Shown here one piece after another: positions 1 to 11,600 of a DNA stretch of 64,000 bases (positions are counted from its first letter, which is position 1; every line of letters starts with the position of its first letter). The position numbers were made by a program, and so were the translations under genes. Below the pieces are notes generated by a model. That model had not been told where the DNA came from. It worked only from the letters and a program-made list of their open reading frames with translations, and ran no database searches. Origin of the DNA: Microplitis mediator (taxonomy: Eukaryota; Arthropoda; Insecta; Hymenoptera; Braconidae); the NCBI RefSeq assembly GCF_029852145.1, contig NC_079973.1, positions 21,470,422 to 21,534,421 of the forward strand. The letters run 5' to 3'.

Positions 1-2368
1 CAGCCTCTTGAAGTATCTAATTCGAGAAAAAAAAAAAAACACCTAATAAATAAAACAATAAAAAAAACATAAACTATAAAGTAATTTTATTCATCCCAAA
101 ATTATTACCTGAGTACACTCGCATTTAAAAAAAAATCAATTTAATTAAGTAAAAAAACAAGCAATACCGAAATTTAATTACTCAAACAACAGCAACAAAA
201 AAAGTGTATATCAAGTTTATTAAAAAATAAATACAAACAATTAACAAAAAAAATTATACGAGTTTTTAGTGGAAAAAAAATGTCATACTTTTATTTTTTT
301 CCATGACACTCAGCGTTAACGACGAGTTATTTTTCATTGTGCAATTTAACGAGTGTTCAGACTAAAGAGTTCGTTAACCTATTTAAATTCGTTGAATGAA
401 TTTTTATAGTATTTTACTACCTAACTTTTTTTTCTTTTATTTCAAAGATGTATACCATCATTAAATATGTACATATATGATAAGAATAAAATAACAAAAC
501 AACCGATATTTTCAATTATCGGTTATACGATCTATAAACAGATGAAAATAACCATTAATACTATAATTAACTTCATAATATTTTGCAGTATACAAAGAGA
601 CTGGCAATTATTGGAAAATTAATTTAAATTGTGGGTATCCAGAATTACGAAAATCAAATTACTATTGGAATTCAATAAAACGTCGTGTTAATACACACAC
701 ACATACATATATCTATATATATATATATATGTTTTTTTTTAAATAATAAAGTCATCTAAATTATCTAGCATTTCCATAAAATAAAGATAAGTATTTTATA
801 TTATGATAATAACATAAAAATAAAGTAGGGGAAGGGAGGGGGGGAGCAAACAGGGTACCCCCAAAATTTTATAAAAAAAACATTTCATTATTTAAACATT
901 CCAAAATCACCTTTGGAAATATAATTGAGCATTATTTTGAATTTTTTTTGTTAAACTTTTTCCAAAATCGATTGTCAGTCGAAAAATATTAATGACTTTT
1001 ATTTTTCGATAAAAACTTTTTTTCTTTCTTTGCATTCAATAATTGTCTAAAATATAATTTTTCTTTATATAAATTACTTACAAAAAAATTTAATTCAATC
1101 AAATTTATTTAATACCTAGAAATCTTTTTATTTACCTTTTTTGGGGGTATCCCATTTTGCCCGCAAAAATGAAAATTTTTTTTTAATTGCAACTAAAAAT
1201 TTTTTCTATTTATTTTGGATATAATTGAGAAAAAAAATATTTAGCCTAATTGGGTCCTCAAAAACTTAATATTTCCTTACGTACCTCTTTTTGCCCCTCC
1301 CACCCTTTTTTGAATAAATTTAAAAAAATTTCGATTAAAATCGCATTCGGTGTAGTACTAAAAAATTAAAAAGTATCCCAAAGGAATAAAGGATAACCAG
1401 TGAATAGAGCACTCCAGTTTCAGCTCGTAACCGGAAATTACTGAAAATACACTGAAGAAGTCCCACCGGATGACCTATTTGACGGAAGACTGGTGAACTA
1501 AACCAACAGTAGATGTAGGTAGTAATACGGTAATAAACCTTTGAGAATATAAACCGCTAACATTATTGAGTCTTTTCATTTGATTCATTCCATAAAATTG
1601 ATTATTCAATTGCAAATTTAAGGTCATTAAATATACTGACTATTTTATGGTGATACAAATGTATGCATTGGATATATTCGGACCCGTAATATCACTTGGG
1701 ATAAATAAAATAAATTTTCCAGTTGCAATTCAATTTAATTTATTATACTTTTTTAGATAAAAAAGTAACTTTATTTATTTATTTATAATAGATTTCATTT
1801 TTAGATGATTAAAAAATGTTACACGACATTGATTTTCCGCAGGATTAATACTGACGTAACTTTTAATTGGTATGAGTATAACTTCATAACTGAAAAAAGC
1901 AATTTATAAATAAATATGAAAAATATATATTTTTATCATATAAATAAATATTTTTTTACAATCAACATGAGTTCGGTTTTAGTGAATTTCATTGAATTAA
2001 AAAAAATATACGATATTTGTGTTGCTGCAACGAACAAATAAACTCTAAAAAAATTGCCAAATTTTTTTTTATTGCAGTAAATTAATTAATTTAAAAAAAA
2101 TTTATATATTTTTTTAGATGTAAGTAAATATAGTAAAGTGCAAATAAAACACTAGAAAACCTGTAGTTTAAATAAAGTAAATACTGCTGTAAGGTAAGTT
2201 AATATTTAATCAGGTCTTGAAAGTATGTCGTAAGATTTGTCTATAAAAATAAAACTTTATCATAGTAGATAGATAGATGCTCACTTAGCATATCTCACTA
2301 TTATCTTTACCCTGTTAATACTCTCCTCTATCGTCTTGTTCTTGTTAATTTAAATTTTTATCTTTAAC
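1..2368. other. A+T-rich sequence without a recognisable gene
   Basis: No coding frame with recognisable motifs was found. The stretch holds homopolymer A/T runs, an AC/TA microsatellite at about 693-730 and the palindromic element at 826-1305. If the last exon of the Mab-21 gene ends at 2369, the region just left of it would contain its 3' UTR. Confidence 0.5.
826..1305. mobile_element. Foldback MITE, family I copy 1 (G-rich ends)
   Basis: The left end reads TAGGGGAAGGGAGGGGGGGA and the right end, reversed, has the same G-rich start. Inner parts (TCAGTCGAAAAATATTAATG near 975) recur in reverse orientation in the 7836-8540 copy, showing one dispersed family. No coding capacity was seen. Confidence 0.6.
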
Positions 2369-2590
2369 TTAATCATCATTTAGTTCTTCATCTTTCACAT
2401 CCGACAAGTTTAAATTCTTACTTCCTTCCGGCGTTTCGTGGCATTTTAGCTTTCTCACTTTTGCACGTATTATCGCATTGCAAAAGGTAAAAAATAATAG
2501 ATGGCTAGTGAGGTTGGTAAGGTTCATGCCCCGTCTCCTCGGTGTCCACGAATGCCGAGCACGTTGCCGTCTAAACTCTAAACTACCCCA
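2369..2590 (-). CDS. Candidate last coding exon of the Mab-21 domain gene
   Basis: Exon 11 of the Mab-21 gene ends in phase 0 at a strong donor (CGG|GTAAGT at 8627/8626), so more coding sequence must lie to the left. A minus-strand frame is open from about 2633 to a TAA at 2371-2369 in a locally G+C-richer stretch. An AG at 2592-2591 would start a 222-nt, phase-0 exon of 73 codons plus stop, beginning WGSLEFRRQRA and ending in an acidic tail (DVKDEELNDD). A second phase-0 acceptor at 2451-2450 would give only 26 codons. The polypyrimidine tract is weak in both cases and the sequence is not recognised, so this assignment rests on phase, composition and position. Confidence 0.4.
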   Translation of the reverse strand, partial: WGSLEFRRQRARHSWTPRRRGMNLTNLTSHLLFFTFCNAIIRAKVRKLKCHETPEGSKNLNLSDVKDEELNDD

Positions 2591-5500
2591 CTCCAGAAAA
2601 TGTAATTGTGATTCTCGAGTTTCTCAAGTCGCTTTACACTGACCCCTGTGGGAGATTCCACCCAATACTAGTGCAGAGCAGCTACACACTTGTATAGTGC
2701 TAACCCTCTTTCTCAGGCACTCTCTTCTCCTACTTTCGTGGAAAGTTTATCGTGCCTTCAGCACTGAATCCGAATCTCTAAATAAACCAGAGAAAAGGTC
2801 GGATCCTTTTTACGGATTTTTATCAACTTTTTTTTCATGCCCATTTACCCGCTTTTCTTGTATATCTATATATTTCTATATGCTTATACACTATTATTCA
2901 CGTACACATCATATTTTCATTTCACGTATAACTCCTTCACGAATCGTTTACTTTATAAAATACACATATACTTCTCTATATCAATTTTCCCTCTTTCATT
3001 TTTTATTTTTACACTCAACGAACTAAAAAAGAAAAAAACAATAAAGTAAAATGGACTACCACAAAGTCCATTACACTAGACATTTTTTTTTATAAACCAA
3101 TTTCATGGTTTTGTGTTAACGATATATTACACGAGAGCTTGAGGGCTTGATGACAGATATCAGTGAACAATAGTCATGCGCTTTAACTGGTCTATCAAAG
3201 TTTCAGAGTAGATACTGTTTCAAATACATAATACTTTGTAACTAAATATAAATCCATGATGTATATACGTTCAGAAATTTCCCGTTTGCGCGTTTACTTT
3301 GATATGGATCTTCGAAAACAAGTTAAATGTGAGTTGATACTCACGATTTTATTAAGGGTGTAATTATTTTTTCACCATACCGGCACTGAAAATTTGCATT
3401 CCTGCCCTGTTTAGAAGAAAGGAAGTCGTTCTGTTCTTTAATGAGAAAACAAATAACAAAAGTTTGGTAAATCCAAAAGTGCACGACTCTTAATGCTCAT
3501 TTGCAAAAAAAAAAGAAAAATGTACGATAAAAGTTTCAAGGACAATTTTTTTTTTCTTTTCTATTACACTAGACATTCAAATTTCGCTCCAAAAAATAGT
3601 CAGATGTATTTTTTCGCGCAGGCGCGACTGGTGTGACGAAATTATATGTGAAAAACATCTATAGATATACAAAATTAGTTAAGTTCTTTTTATTAATTAT
3701 AATTAAACGGGGCCAAATTTGATGGCCATTCATTACACACTTCTTCTTCGGCCCTGAAAGAATCTTTTAAAAAAAAAGTGATCCAAATATTGGCTTTTTT
3801 CTCAAGTTTTTGTGTTTACGGGTTACGGACACATTTTCTACTGCTTGACCGGAAAATTTTTTTTTACATTTTGATATTTTTTCAGTTATTTAATACATCA
3901 AATTGGTATTTATAAGTAACAAAGTTAATCCTTATTCAATTTTCTATCCGATGATGTATAACTCGGTTAAGCTCCGTGAACTAACAAGAGTAAAACAGTA
4001 AAAACAGTAGCGAAAAATAGGCAAACTGAATCGTTCGATCGTAAAGCACACTCTAATGCTTCGCATTAAGAGTCGTGCAAAATTAGCGCAAGCGCTATTC
4101 TTCCCACAAAGAGAGGCAAAAATTTAAACTTTCAGGTGCAGGTCAGGGGAAAAATCGCACACACCACAGAGGAAAGTAGGACGTCTCGAACCGCGTGTTT
4201 GCCAATCATACACACAGGTTGGAATGTCCTACTTTCCTCCCTTGGTGTATAATATACTATTAAATTCTCCTTTTTTCAATAAGCTTTAATTTGACGACCG
4301 TCATTTAATTTTACTGTTTAAAATTTTTATTTTAATCAAAAATTTAAAAAAAAACAGTTAAATTTTTTTAGGAGGTAACACTGCTCACATTTTGAACTGT
4401 TAGTTGTTTATAGCTCAGTCATATTGACATCGCGTACTTATCTGGGAGGTCGAAAAAATTCAAATAGAGAAAAAAATTCCCGCTATTGACATTTTTGCCT
4501 TCGGCCTTCTAGTGTTGCACAATCAATAAATTTATAAAAAGTGAGTTTCTAATGGCTGAAATTTTTCTTCTAGCTAATATATAATAAAAAAAAATAGAAA
4601 GAAGAAAATAAGTATATAAAGTTATAACACAGCTGAAGTACATTATGGCAACTGTCGAAGAACAACATTTACAAGCTTTCTTCACTCTTGTTATATAGAG
4701 AGCTTATATCAAACACATTACCAGAAAACTCTCGCTCTAAAACTGTACAGTATGAAGTAATGTAATGGCAGTATTTGAAATATCCAAGTCATACGGGAAG
4801 ACAAACTTATAAAGATAAAAATAAATAATGATTTTTTGTTTTTAAATTCTATAGTTTTTAGAATTGTAATGCATTGCACAAGAAATGAAAAATATAAATA
4901 AATATAAAATACCACGGAGAAATGGAATTTTTGAGTTTTATGTTTCCTTTAGTCTGACCTCTGGCTCGTGCGGCTTTTATGTTATCCGATTGTAGCGGTA
5001 GTTGTTTGCTAACAAACATCGTCTATTGACTTACCGTTCCTATTATTGTTATTATTATTATTATATACAAGAATACCTATCGTACTTGCTACTCGCCATG
5101 TTACGACTTTGAACCAGTTTATTTATTTATTTTTTTTTTTTTATGTAACTGATATTGTTTTTGAGTGCAACGCATGTAAAGTTAGCAAACTTTTAACTAC
5201 AGCGTACGCTTTGTTATTTTTTATTGCCATTGTTATTATTTTAAGTACCTGCAGTGAGTAATTTGAAATAGAGAATTTTTTTTCATTTGAAGAAACAAAA
5301 AATTAAAAATTACTAATTTGAAAAGTAGAATTACTAAGTTGTTATAAAGAGTAATAACGATAGCTGATTAAATTTTTTATTTTACTTAACGCAGACCAAA
5401 TTATATGGAGCGAAATACCCAGTCGCCGATCTCTTTAAATTTTCTTACAGTTCTACTTGCGAAATGATTCTAATAATCCACCATCTAGTGGTACTTTTAT

Positions 5501-5992
5501 GAACCAATTAAAAGGAAATTACAATCTTCCATAATCAGATGAAAATAAATATTATGCGGAGTATTAAATATCCTGAATGGGTAAGTACTTAAGGCGAACG
5601 GTTTAATGCAGAAAATAACGAGCAACGTGATCTGATCTAAGAATTCTGTATATCTTATTACCTTAATAAAATGACAATAATGTATTTGTTTTTATGATAA
5701 AGTATAAGTCATTTTTCATGATAAAAATGGTGACGAGATATTTCTTACTTTATTGACGGATTTGGTTAACTAGTTTCAAGTTAATGTATTGTTTTATTGA
5801 AAGGAAAAATTTTGATTTATGTCACACATTTTTTAATAATTCTTGTTTGCAATTATTTAAAAATATAATATTTTCTTTAATTAATCCAATTTTTTTTTAA
5901 CACGAAAAAAATTTTAACTTCCTGCTGAAAAAATTAAGTTTTCAAAAAATAGAAAAATTGTTCAGTTCGATTTTTAAAAATAATTCAAGTAC

Positions 5993-6168
5993 ACGGAAAA
6001 AAAGGATTTCTTGGCGCAATAAATTTTTTGAAGTGAATTGAAAACGAAAATTTTATTGGGGTGAGAAAAAATTTTTTTAGACGGGAAAAATTTTCTTGCG
6101 CCAAAAAATTATTTCTAGTCAAGAAAATTTTTGTCCTTAGCCGATAAAACAAAATTTTTCTGTGTATA
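5993..6168. mobile_element. Short palindromic element beside a family C MITE
   Basis: Starts CACGGAAAAAAAGGATTT and ends AAAATTTTTCTGTGTA, forming a hairpin of roughly 175 bp. Its right end is interrupted by the TA-flanked family C insertion at 6169. Confidence 0.45.
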
Positions 6169-6548
6169 CACTGTAAAAAATCACCGGGGTAAGTCCAAGC
6201 AGTGTAGGTGTTAAAATAACACCACCGCCGGTGTAAATATTTTTTACCGGTGTTAAATAAAATATCCCGGTGTAAAATATGTTACTACAGTTAAACAGTG
6301 TTCGCTCGTGTGTGCATGTATATGTGTGTGTGTGTGCACGTGTACGCTCGCGTGTTTGAGTGCGAGTGAAGATATTTTTTGCTTTTTATAGCTTTCCAAA
6401 GTTAATACTCTGAGCGAAAGCAGTTTACACCGGTTTAACACCGGCATTGTAACACCGCCGAATTACGCCTCCTACACCAGTGTAATTTCATTTTAACACC
6501 GCGCCGAGTTCAAATGAATCCATTTTTAACACCGCTCTTGTTACAGTG
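6169..6548. mobile_element. Family C MITE (CACTGTAAAAA ends, TA target)
   Basis: Ends CACTGTAAAAAATCACCGG and, inverted, CACTGTAACAAGAG, each bordered by TA (6167-6168 and 6549-6550). The interior is made of repeated ACACCGGTGTAA-like units in both orientations and a GT-rich microsatellite near 6310-6350. Confidence 0.7.
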
Positions 6549-7835
6549 TATAAAACGAATAATATATAAAACATGATAAGAAAATATTAAATTTATTGAA
6601 GACTGAAATGTCAAAAATAAATATTTCCGGTAGTTTAAACTTTTAAATGGAGCTAAAACTAAGACAATTAAATTTCTTTCACACAATTAAAAAAAAATTA
6701 ATAAATATTTCAGTCACTCTTTTAAGTGCTCTTAAAATTTCTTAATACAACAAGAAAAATAAGTTTGAGTTCGAATGAGAATTTAAAAAAAAAAAAAACT
6801 AAAAATCCATCCGTGAATAATAATTATAATTCAAATAATCAGAAGAGTTGTGAAATTAAATTAGTTCCGTTATATAAACACTCAGCTACACAACACTAGT
6901 TAGATCGACAAATAACCGAAACTTTTCTAGCGCTCGTATAAATTACAAGAGCGAGAGCAGAGAAGTTACTACTAACCCCAATATGAGTTTCCCTCGTTCT
7001 TAGTTAAACAATTCCGCAAACGGGTAAACTTGTTCAAACCTTTTACAAAATACCCTTCCTTCCTTCCTTTTTTTTCAAAGTATGTTTAAAAAAAAAATCT
7101 AGTTAACACATACTCATTATGAGCATACCCTACATCTATTGCTGCTATTTCTTTTCCCCTCCCTCAGGCGTCTTTTAATCTTTCGGATGCAAGCCGTTCT
7201 CTGGTAAACTCAGAAAATCGGTTTAGTCTTCACAAGATTTTTTTATTTTATGTTGTAAAAAATAGCAGTATCGCCCGCAGTAGTAATCGCAGTAGTACAA
7301 GTCTATTTTAAACTTACGAGGCAATTGGGAATTCTTATCGAACTATCCATCAGCCTCTGGGGCCTTAACTTTATTCTTAGAGCAAATCACAATCCTCATA
7401 ATATTAACTCTTGCGCATAATAAGTATCTCGCATTCTTTTTAAAAAAAAGGTATTATTCGTGAGGCGAAATTTAAAAGTTTAATAATATTAACCCCCGGT
7501 AATAAACTTTTGATAATAATTTAAAAACATTCTCCGTTTTATTTTACTTTAATTTTTTTTTTATCATTTAATTACTTAAACTACTGCTCCTTACTAAAAG
7601 TTAGTTTAAATAGACGATTAACAAAATTTGATTTTCATATATATGTACATATAAATGTCAGGAGTTTAATTTTAACGTGAACGCAATTAGTTCAGTAAAT
7701 GGTAAAAGATCGAGAGAGCAAAACCACAAATGTAAATTCTCCATCATCATATAAATTTAACTTTGCTACTCAATTATGAGTACGAACTAATTGCTTTCAA
7801 GTATCACATCTATAATGTAAGGAATATTTATGAAA

Positions 7836-8540
7836 AGGGGGGGGGGGCAAAATGGGCACAAGAAAATACTAAGTTTTCGAGGACTCATATACGGAATTTT
7901 TTTTTTTTTTATTAATGATATTTAAAGTAAATAGGAAAAATTTTCAGTTGTCGTTAAAAAAACATTTTCATTTTTACGAATAAAATGGGGAACCCCCCAA
8001 AAATGGTAAAAAAAAATTCTGGATATTAAATGAATTTGATTCAATTAAATTTTTTGTAAGTATGGTAACAGTACGAAATATTGAGCGAGTTTTAATTAAT
8101 GAGCGAATACCTCAATATCCGAAAAATGTAAAAATTTGTAAATGCAATCGATGGAAATTTGAAAAATTATAATTACATATTTTTCATGAATTTAAAGTTA
8201 CCAATTTTTCCATTTTTCAAGGATATTTAGGAACCCGATCATTAAATGGTACTCGGTCAATATTTGGCACTTTTACCTTAATTTTCATAAAGAAAAATTA
8301 CACTTTACATGATTATTGAATACAAAGGAATGAATACAATTTTTTCATTAGTTTTTATCATAGAAAAAAGTCATTAACATTTTCCGACTGACATTCGATT
8401 TTTGAAAAAGTTTAACAAAAAAAATTCAAAATAATGCTCAATTATATTTACAAAAGTTGTTTCAGAATATTTTAAAAACATGTAAAAAAAAAATTTTTCA
8501 TAAAATTTTGAGGCTACCCCATTTTGCCCCTTCCCCTAGA
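7836..8540. mobile_element. Foldback MITE, family I copy 2
   Basis: Left arm contains GGGGGGGCAAAATGGGCAC, right arm CCCATTTTGCCCCTTCCCCT, an inverted match. Its interior matches copy 1 (826-1305) in opposite orientation. Confidence 0.65.
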
Positions 8541-8626
8541 TCTAAATCAAAATTACTCATTTTTTTTCTTCTTTACGAGTGATAGTTTTACTCAAGATGT
8601 AGGTATATTTATGTAGACATACTTAC

Positions 8627-11600
8627 CCGAAATTTATTGAGAGTTACAAGAGCTGGTATTAGTCCTCCAGGGCCTCGTTGTCGACCCCGTCGACGATTTA
8701 TCGAGACGACGTACGTCAAGGGACTCGAGTCTCGCAGATCAACATGACTGGCATGATCTGGATAAAAATATTAAGAAATAACCAGTTACTTAACTGACAA
8801 TTGATTTTATTACTCTGTAAAACTTTTATTTAAAGAAAGCTAATGGATCTAATTACGGAGTAAGAAAATGTTTAAATTGATTAATCATCTTGATCTAAGT
8901 AATTTCGTAAAGTAAACACCTGAGTAGGTGACAGTTTAATCGAATAAAGATTGAAAAGAAAAAGTGGATAAGCCAATTTATGTTTACGGGACTATGGTAT
9001 ATATGAACGGATATAAAGTGAGACATTAAAGTGACATCGACAAGGACCCGAAAGTAGCAGCAGAGCTCATACCGGGAATGGATCCTGAGACTCTGAGATT
9101 TACTTTCGCTCACTTGCGTCCATAGTCTTTGGTACCTGATTTTAATTAATTCACCAACTCTACAAAGTTTATCGTTCGTTGAAAGTTTGCTCTTCAACGC
9201 TAGTAGTAAGAACCAAAAAGGACGAGTCGCCAATTACACGGCTCAGCGGAGGGTGTGAATAGCATGACAGGACAATCTGAGAATTCCATTTTACGTATAT
9301 ATTATGTGTGTATATCTACACTACTTTCCAACTGGTTGAGCATGTAATAAAATAGTTTATATATACATACACATCATATATATTGACGTACAACAAAGCT
9401 GTCTCAATATAAATTTAATGGGAAGACATAATACAAACTAATTACACTGTTGATATTCATAATAAGTTTAATTTAACATAAAAATATTAATTATAATTTT
9501 CATTAAAAAATATTTAAATGAAATTTTTTTTCATTATCTTTAATGAAATAGCTGAACATTCAGTAACAAATTATTAAAATTTTTTTTCCTATGCAAGCTA
9601 CACATGGTAATAAAAAAATTTTAATTACTTCATATAATGCGTATAGCGGTGACGGAAAATAAAGCAAAGATAGTAGCAGAGCAATTAAAACTTCAAAACT
9701 TTTTATTACATTTTAATGTAATTAATTATTAATAAATGAGTGGGATTTGAATTACGATTTTCAATGGGCTTGTAATTAAAATTAATAAAAAATAAATTAA
9801 ATCATTGAATTATCCCGTTTTTATTTAATTATAGATCGTATTCCCGTACATACGAACAGTGGGTATTAAAATAACTACTGCATTGGAGGTGCAAAAAAGT
9901 TTAATTATTAATTATAATTAATGTAAAAAATTTTTGGACTCGGTGTAGTGTAAATGACTCGGTGTGAAAATTGCACCAAATATCGTGTTAAACTTATAGG
10001 CAGTATGAAGTAAAAATTTTTACACCACGGAATGGTGTAAAGTAGATTATACGGTGTTAAAATTACACGGGTGGATAATTTACACCGAAATTTGTTACAG
10101 TGTATTACGTTTGTCATCAATGATTATTTCTATTAAATATAAATTTATTTAAATATTAAAACTCAGGACCAGAGTGATGCGGATTGAAAAAAATCCGCGT
10201 CACTCCGGAATCCGTATATTTTAAAGTGCATAAATATTGTAACGAATGTGAAACTGATCGTTAAAATATTTGAATAACTAGAAAACAAATGCCTTCTTCT
10301 TTTGTTTTATAGAAACGCGACTAGAGTCAGTCAGTCATATATTGACAGCATAACAGCATACACTGTTAAAAATAATTTGAAAATTACAATACAAAAGGAA
10401 TTTAATTTTCATAACTAGATATTTGAATTGTATTTTCAATGAAAAAAGCTTTAAATTTAATATACGTAATTTAATAATCAAGCTGGTATTCAAAATTAAG
10501 AAAAAAAATATGAATTTTAATAAACGTACTTAAAATTTATACTTGATTTTTAAATTTTCAAAGCAAGTATTGTAAATTCTAAAACATATATTGAATTTTA
10601 AAAATTCTATTTTAAATTTCATAATACTTATTTGAAAATTCAAAAAAAAGTATTTGAAAATCCAAAGTGTTAATTTGAAAATTCAAAACCGTGTATTTTA
10701 AATTCTATATGAAATTAGTAATGAAATTTCAAGCACAAATGTATGTGTTTATTGCGTTATATACAATCTTTGAAAATTCAAACAATTTTTTTTACAGTGT
10801 ACATCTATGTATCAATAAACTATACCTCTCTTGCCTTTCTTCTACTGCTGTTAATTGTGGTGTTGTTATTTCTAATTTAGGTGTGTTATCATTGTAGTAT
10901 AAGTGATATTAATTATAAGTTACCAGTTACTACAATATATAAATACCTTTATTGATTTTATCAAGATGAAGATTTGGGACCTTAGGTAAAGAGTCAGTAG
11001 CCGTAATCATAGTGGTTCTTGCAATAGTAGCTCGTCTTGTAGCATTACCAATATTACGTGCTTTGCTCCAACTTGAAAAAGCACTTAGTCCTCGATTGTT
11101 GGTAAATGTCAAACTGTACTTCATAACTTGTTCAGGTGTAATGAATACTAGTCTCAAACCATGTTCTGCTGGAGATCGTTCAATCATGTTGATTGTCTGC
11201 TCTGCCCAAGACCAGCCTTTGGACAAGGATTCAACAATACCATTGGCCGGTGATACCTCTTGAGTTGTTACTAGTTTACAAAAGAGAGACAATGATCGCA
11301 TTTCAGTATTGTAAATGTCTTGTCGCTTGCGCCAGGATTCCACGTGCCAGGCATTCTCGTGAGACGAGTTGAAGAGATTACCCAGATATGGTCGGAGAAT
11401 ATGCCCGAGGACTTTCTTGTCGTATTCCATTCCTATAACAAGGTAAATAACAATGTGACCAACAACTCTCACAACTCCCACTGTTTCTCCTCAAATTTGC
11501 AATTATTTTGACTATTAAAGAGACATGTACAGAGTACTATTGCGATTACTATGACTACCGGTTACTATTGCTACCAGAACTACTTCAATTAACCAGGGAA

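Larger units (their letters stand above)
2600..8626. other. Putative last intron of the Mab-21 gene
   Basis: About 6 kb without convincing coding sequence. It contains repeats listed separately, a palindromic patch at 4160-4250 (AGGAAAGTAGGAC facing GTCCTACTTTCCT), and an inverted pair around 3484 and 4060 (ACGACTCTTAATGC / GCATTAAGAGTCGT). ATTACACTAGACATT occurs directly at 3070 and 3563. Confidence 0.4.
8761..10946. other. Intron 10 of the Mab-21 gene, repeat-bearing
   Basis: Holds a family C-like element, an LTR with a nested MITE, and A+T-rich filler. A 112-codon minus frame at 8895-9233 has no recognisable motif. Confidence 0.5.

Noticed and set aside
2697..3026. 109-codon plus-strand frame
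   Set aside because: Composed of Phe/Tyr/Leu/Ser codons from A+T-rich, pyrimidine-rich sequence; no recognisable motif, splice context or codon bias.
7318..7356. Possible 13-codon phase-0 exon of the Mab-21 gene (CCCCAG / CTCGTAAGT)
   Set aside because: Signals and phase fit, but it is too short and its acceptor too weak to support without transcript data.
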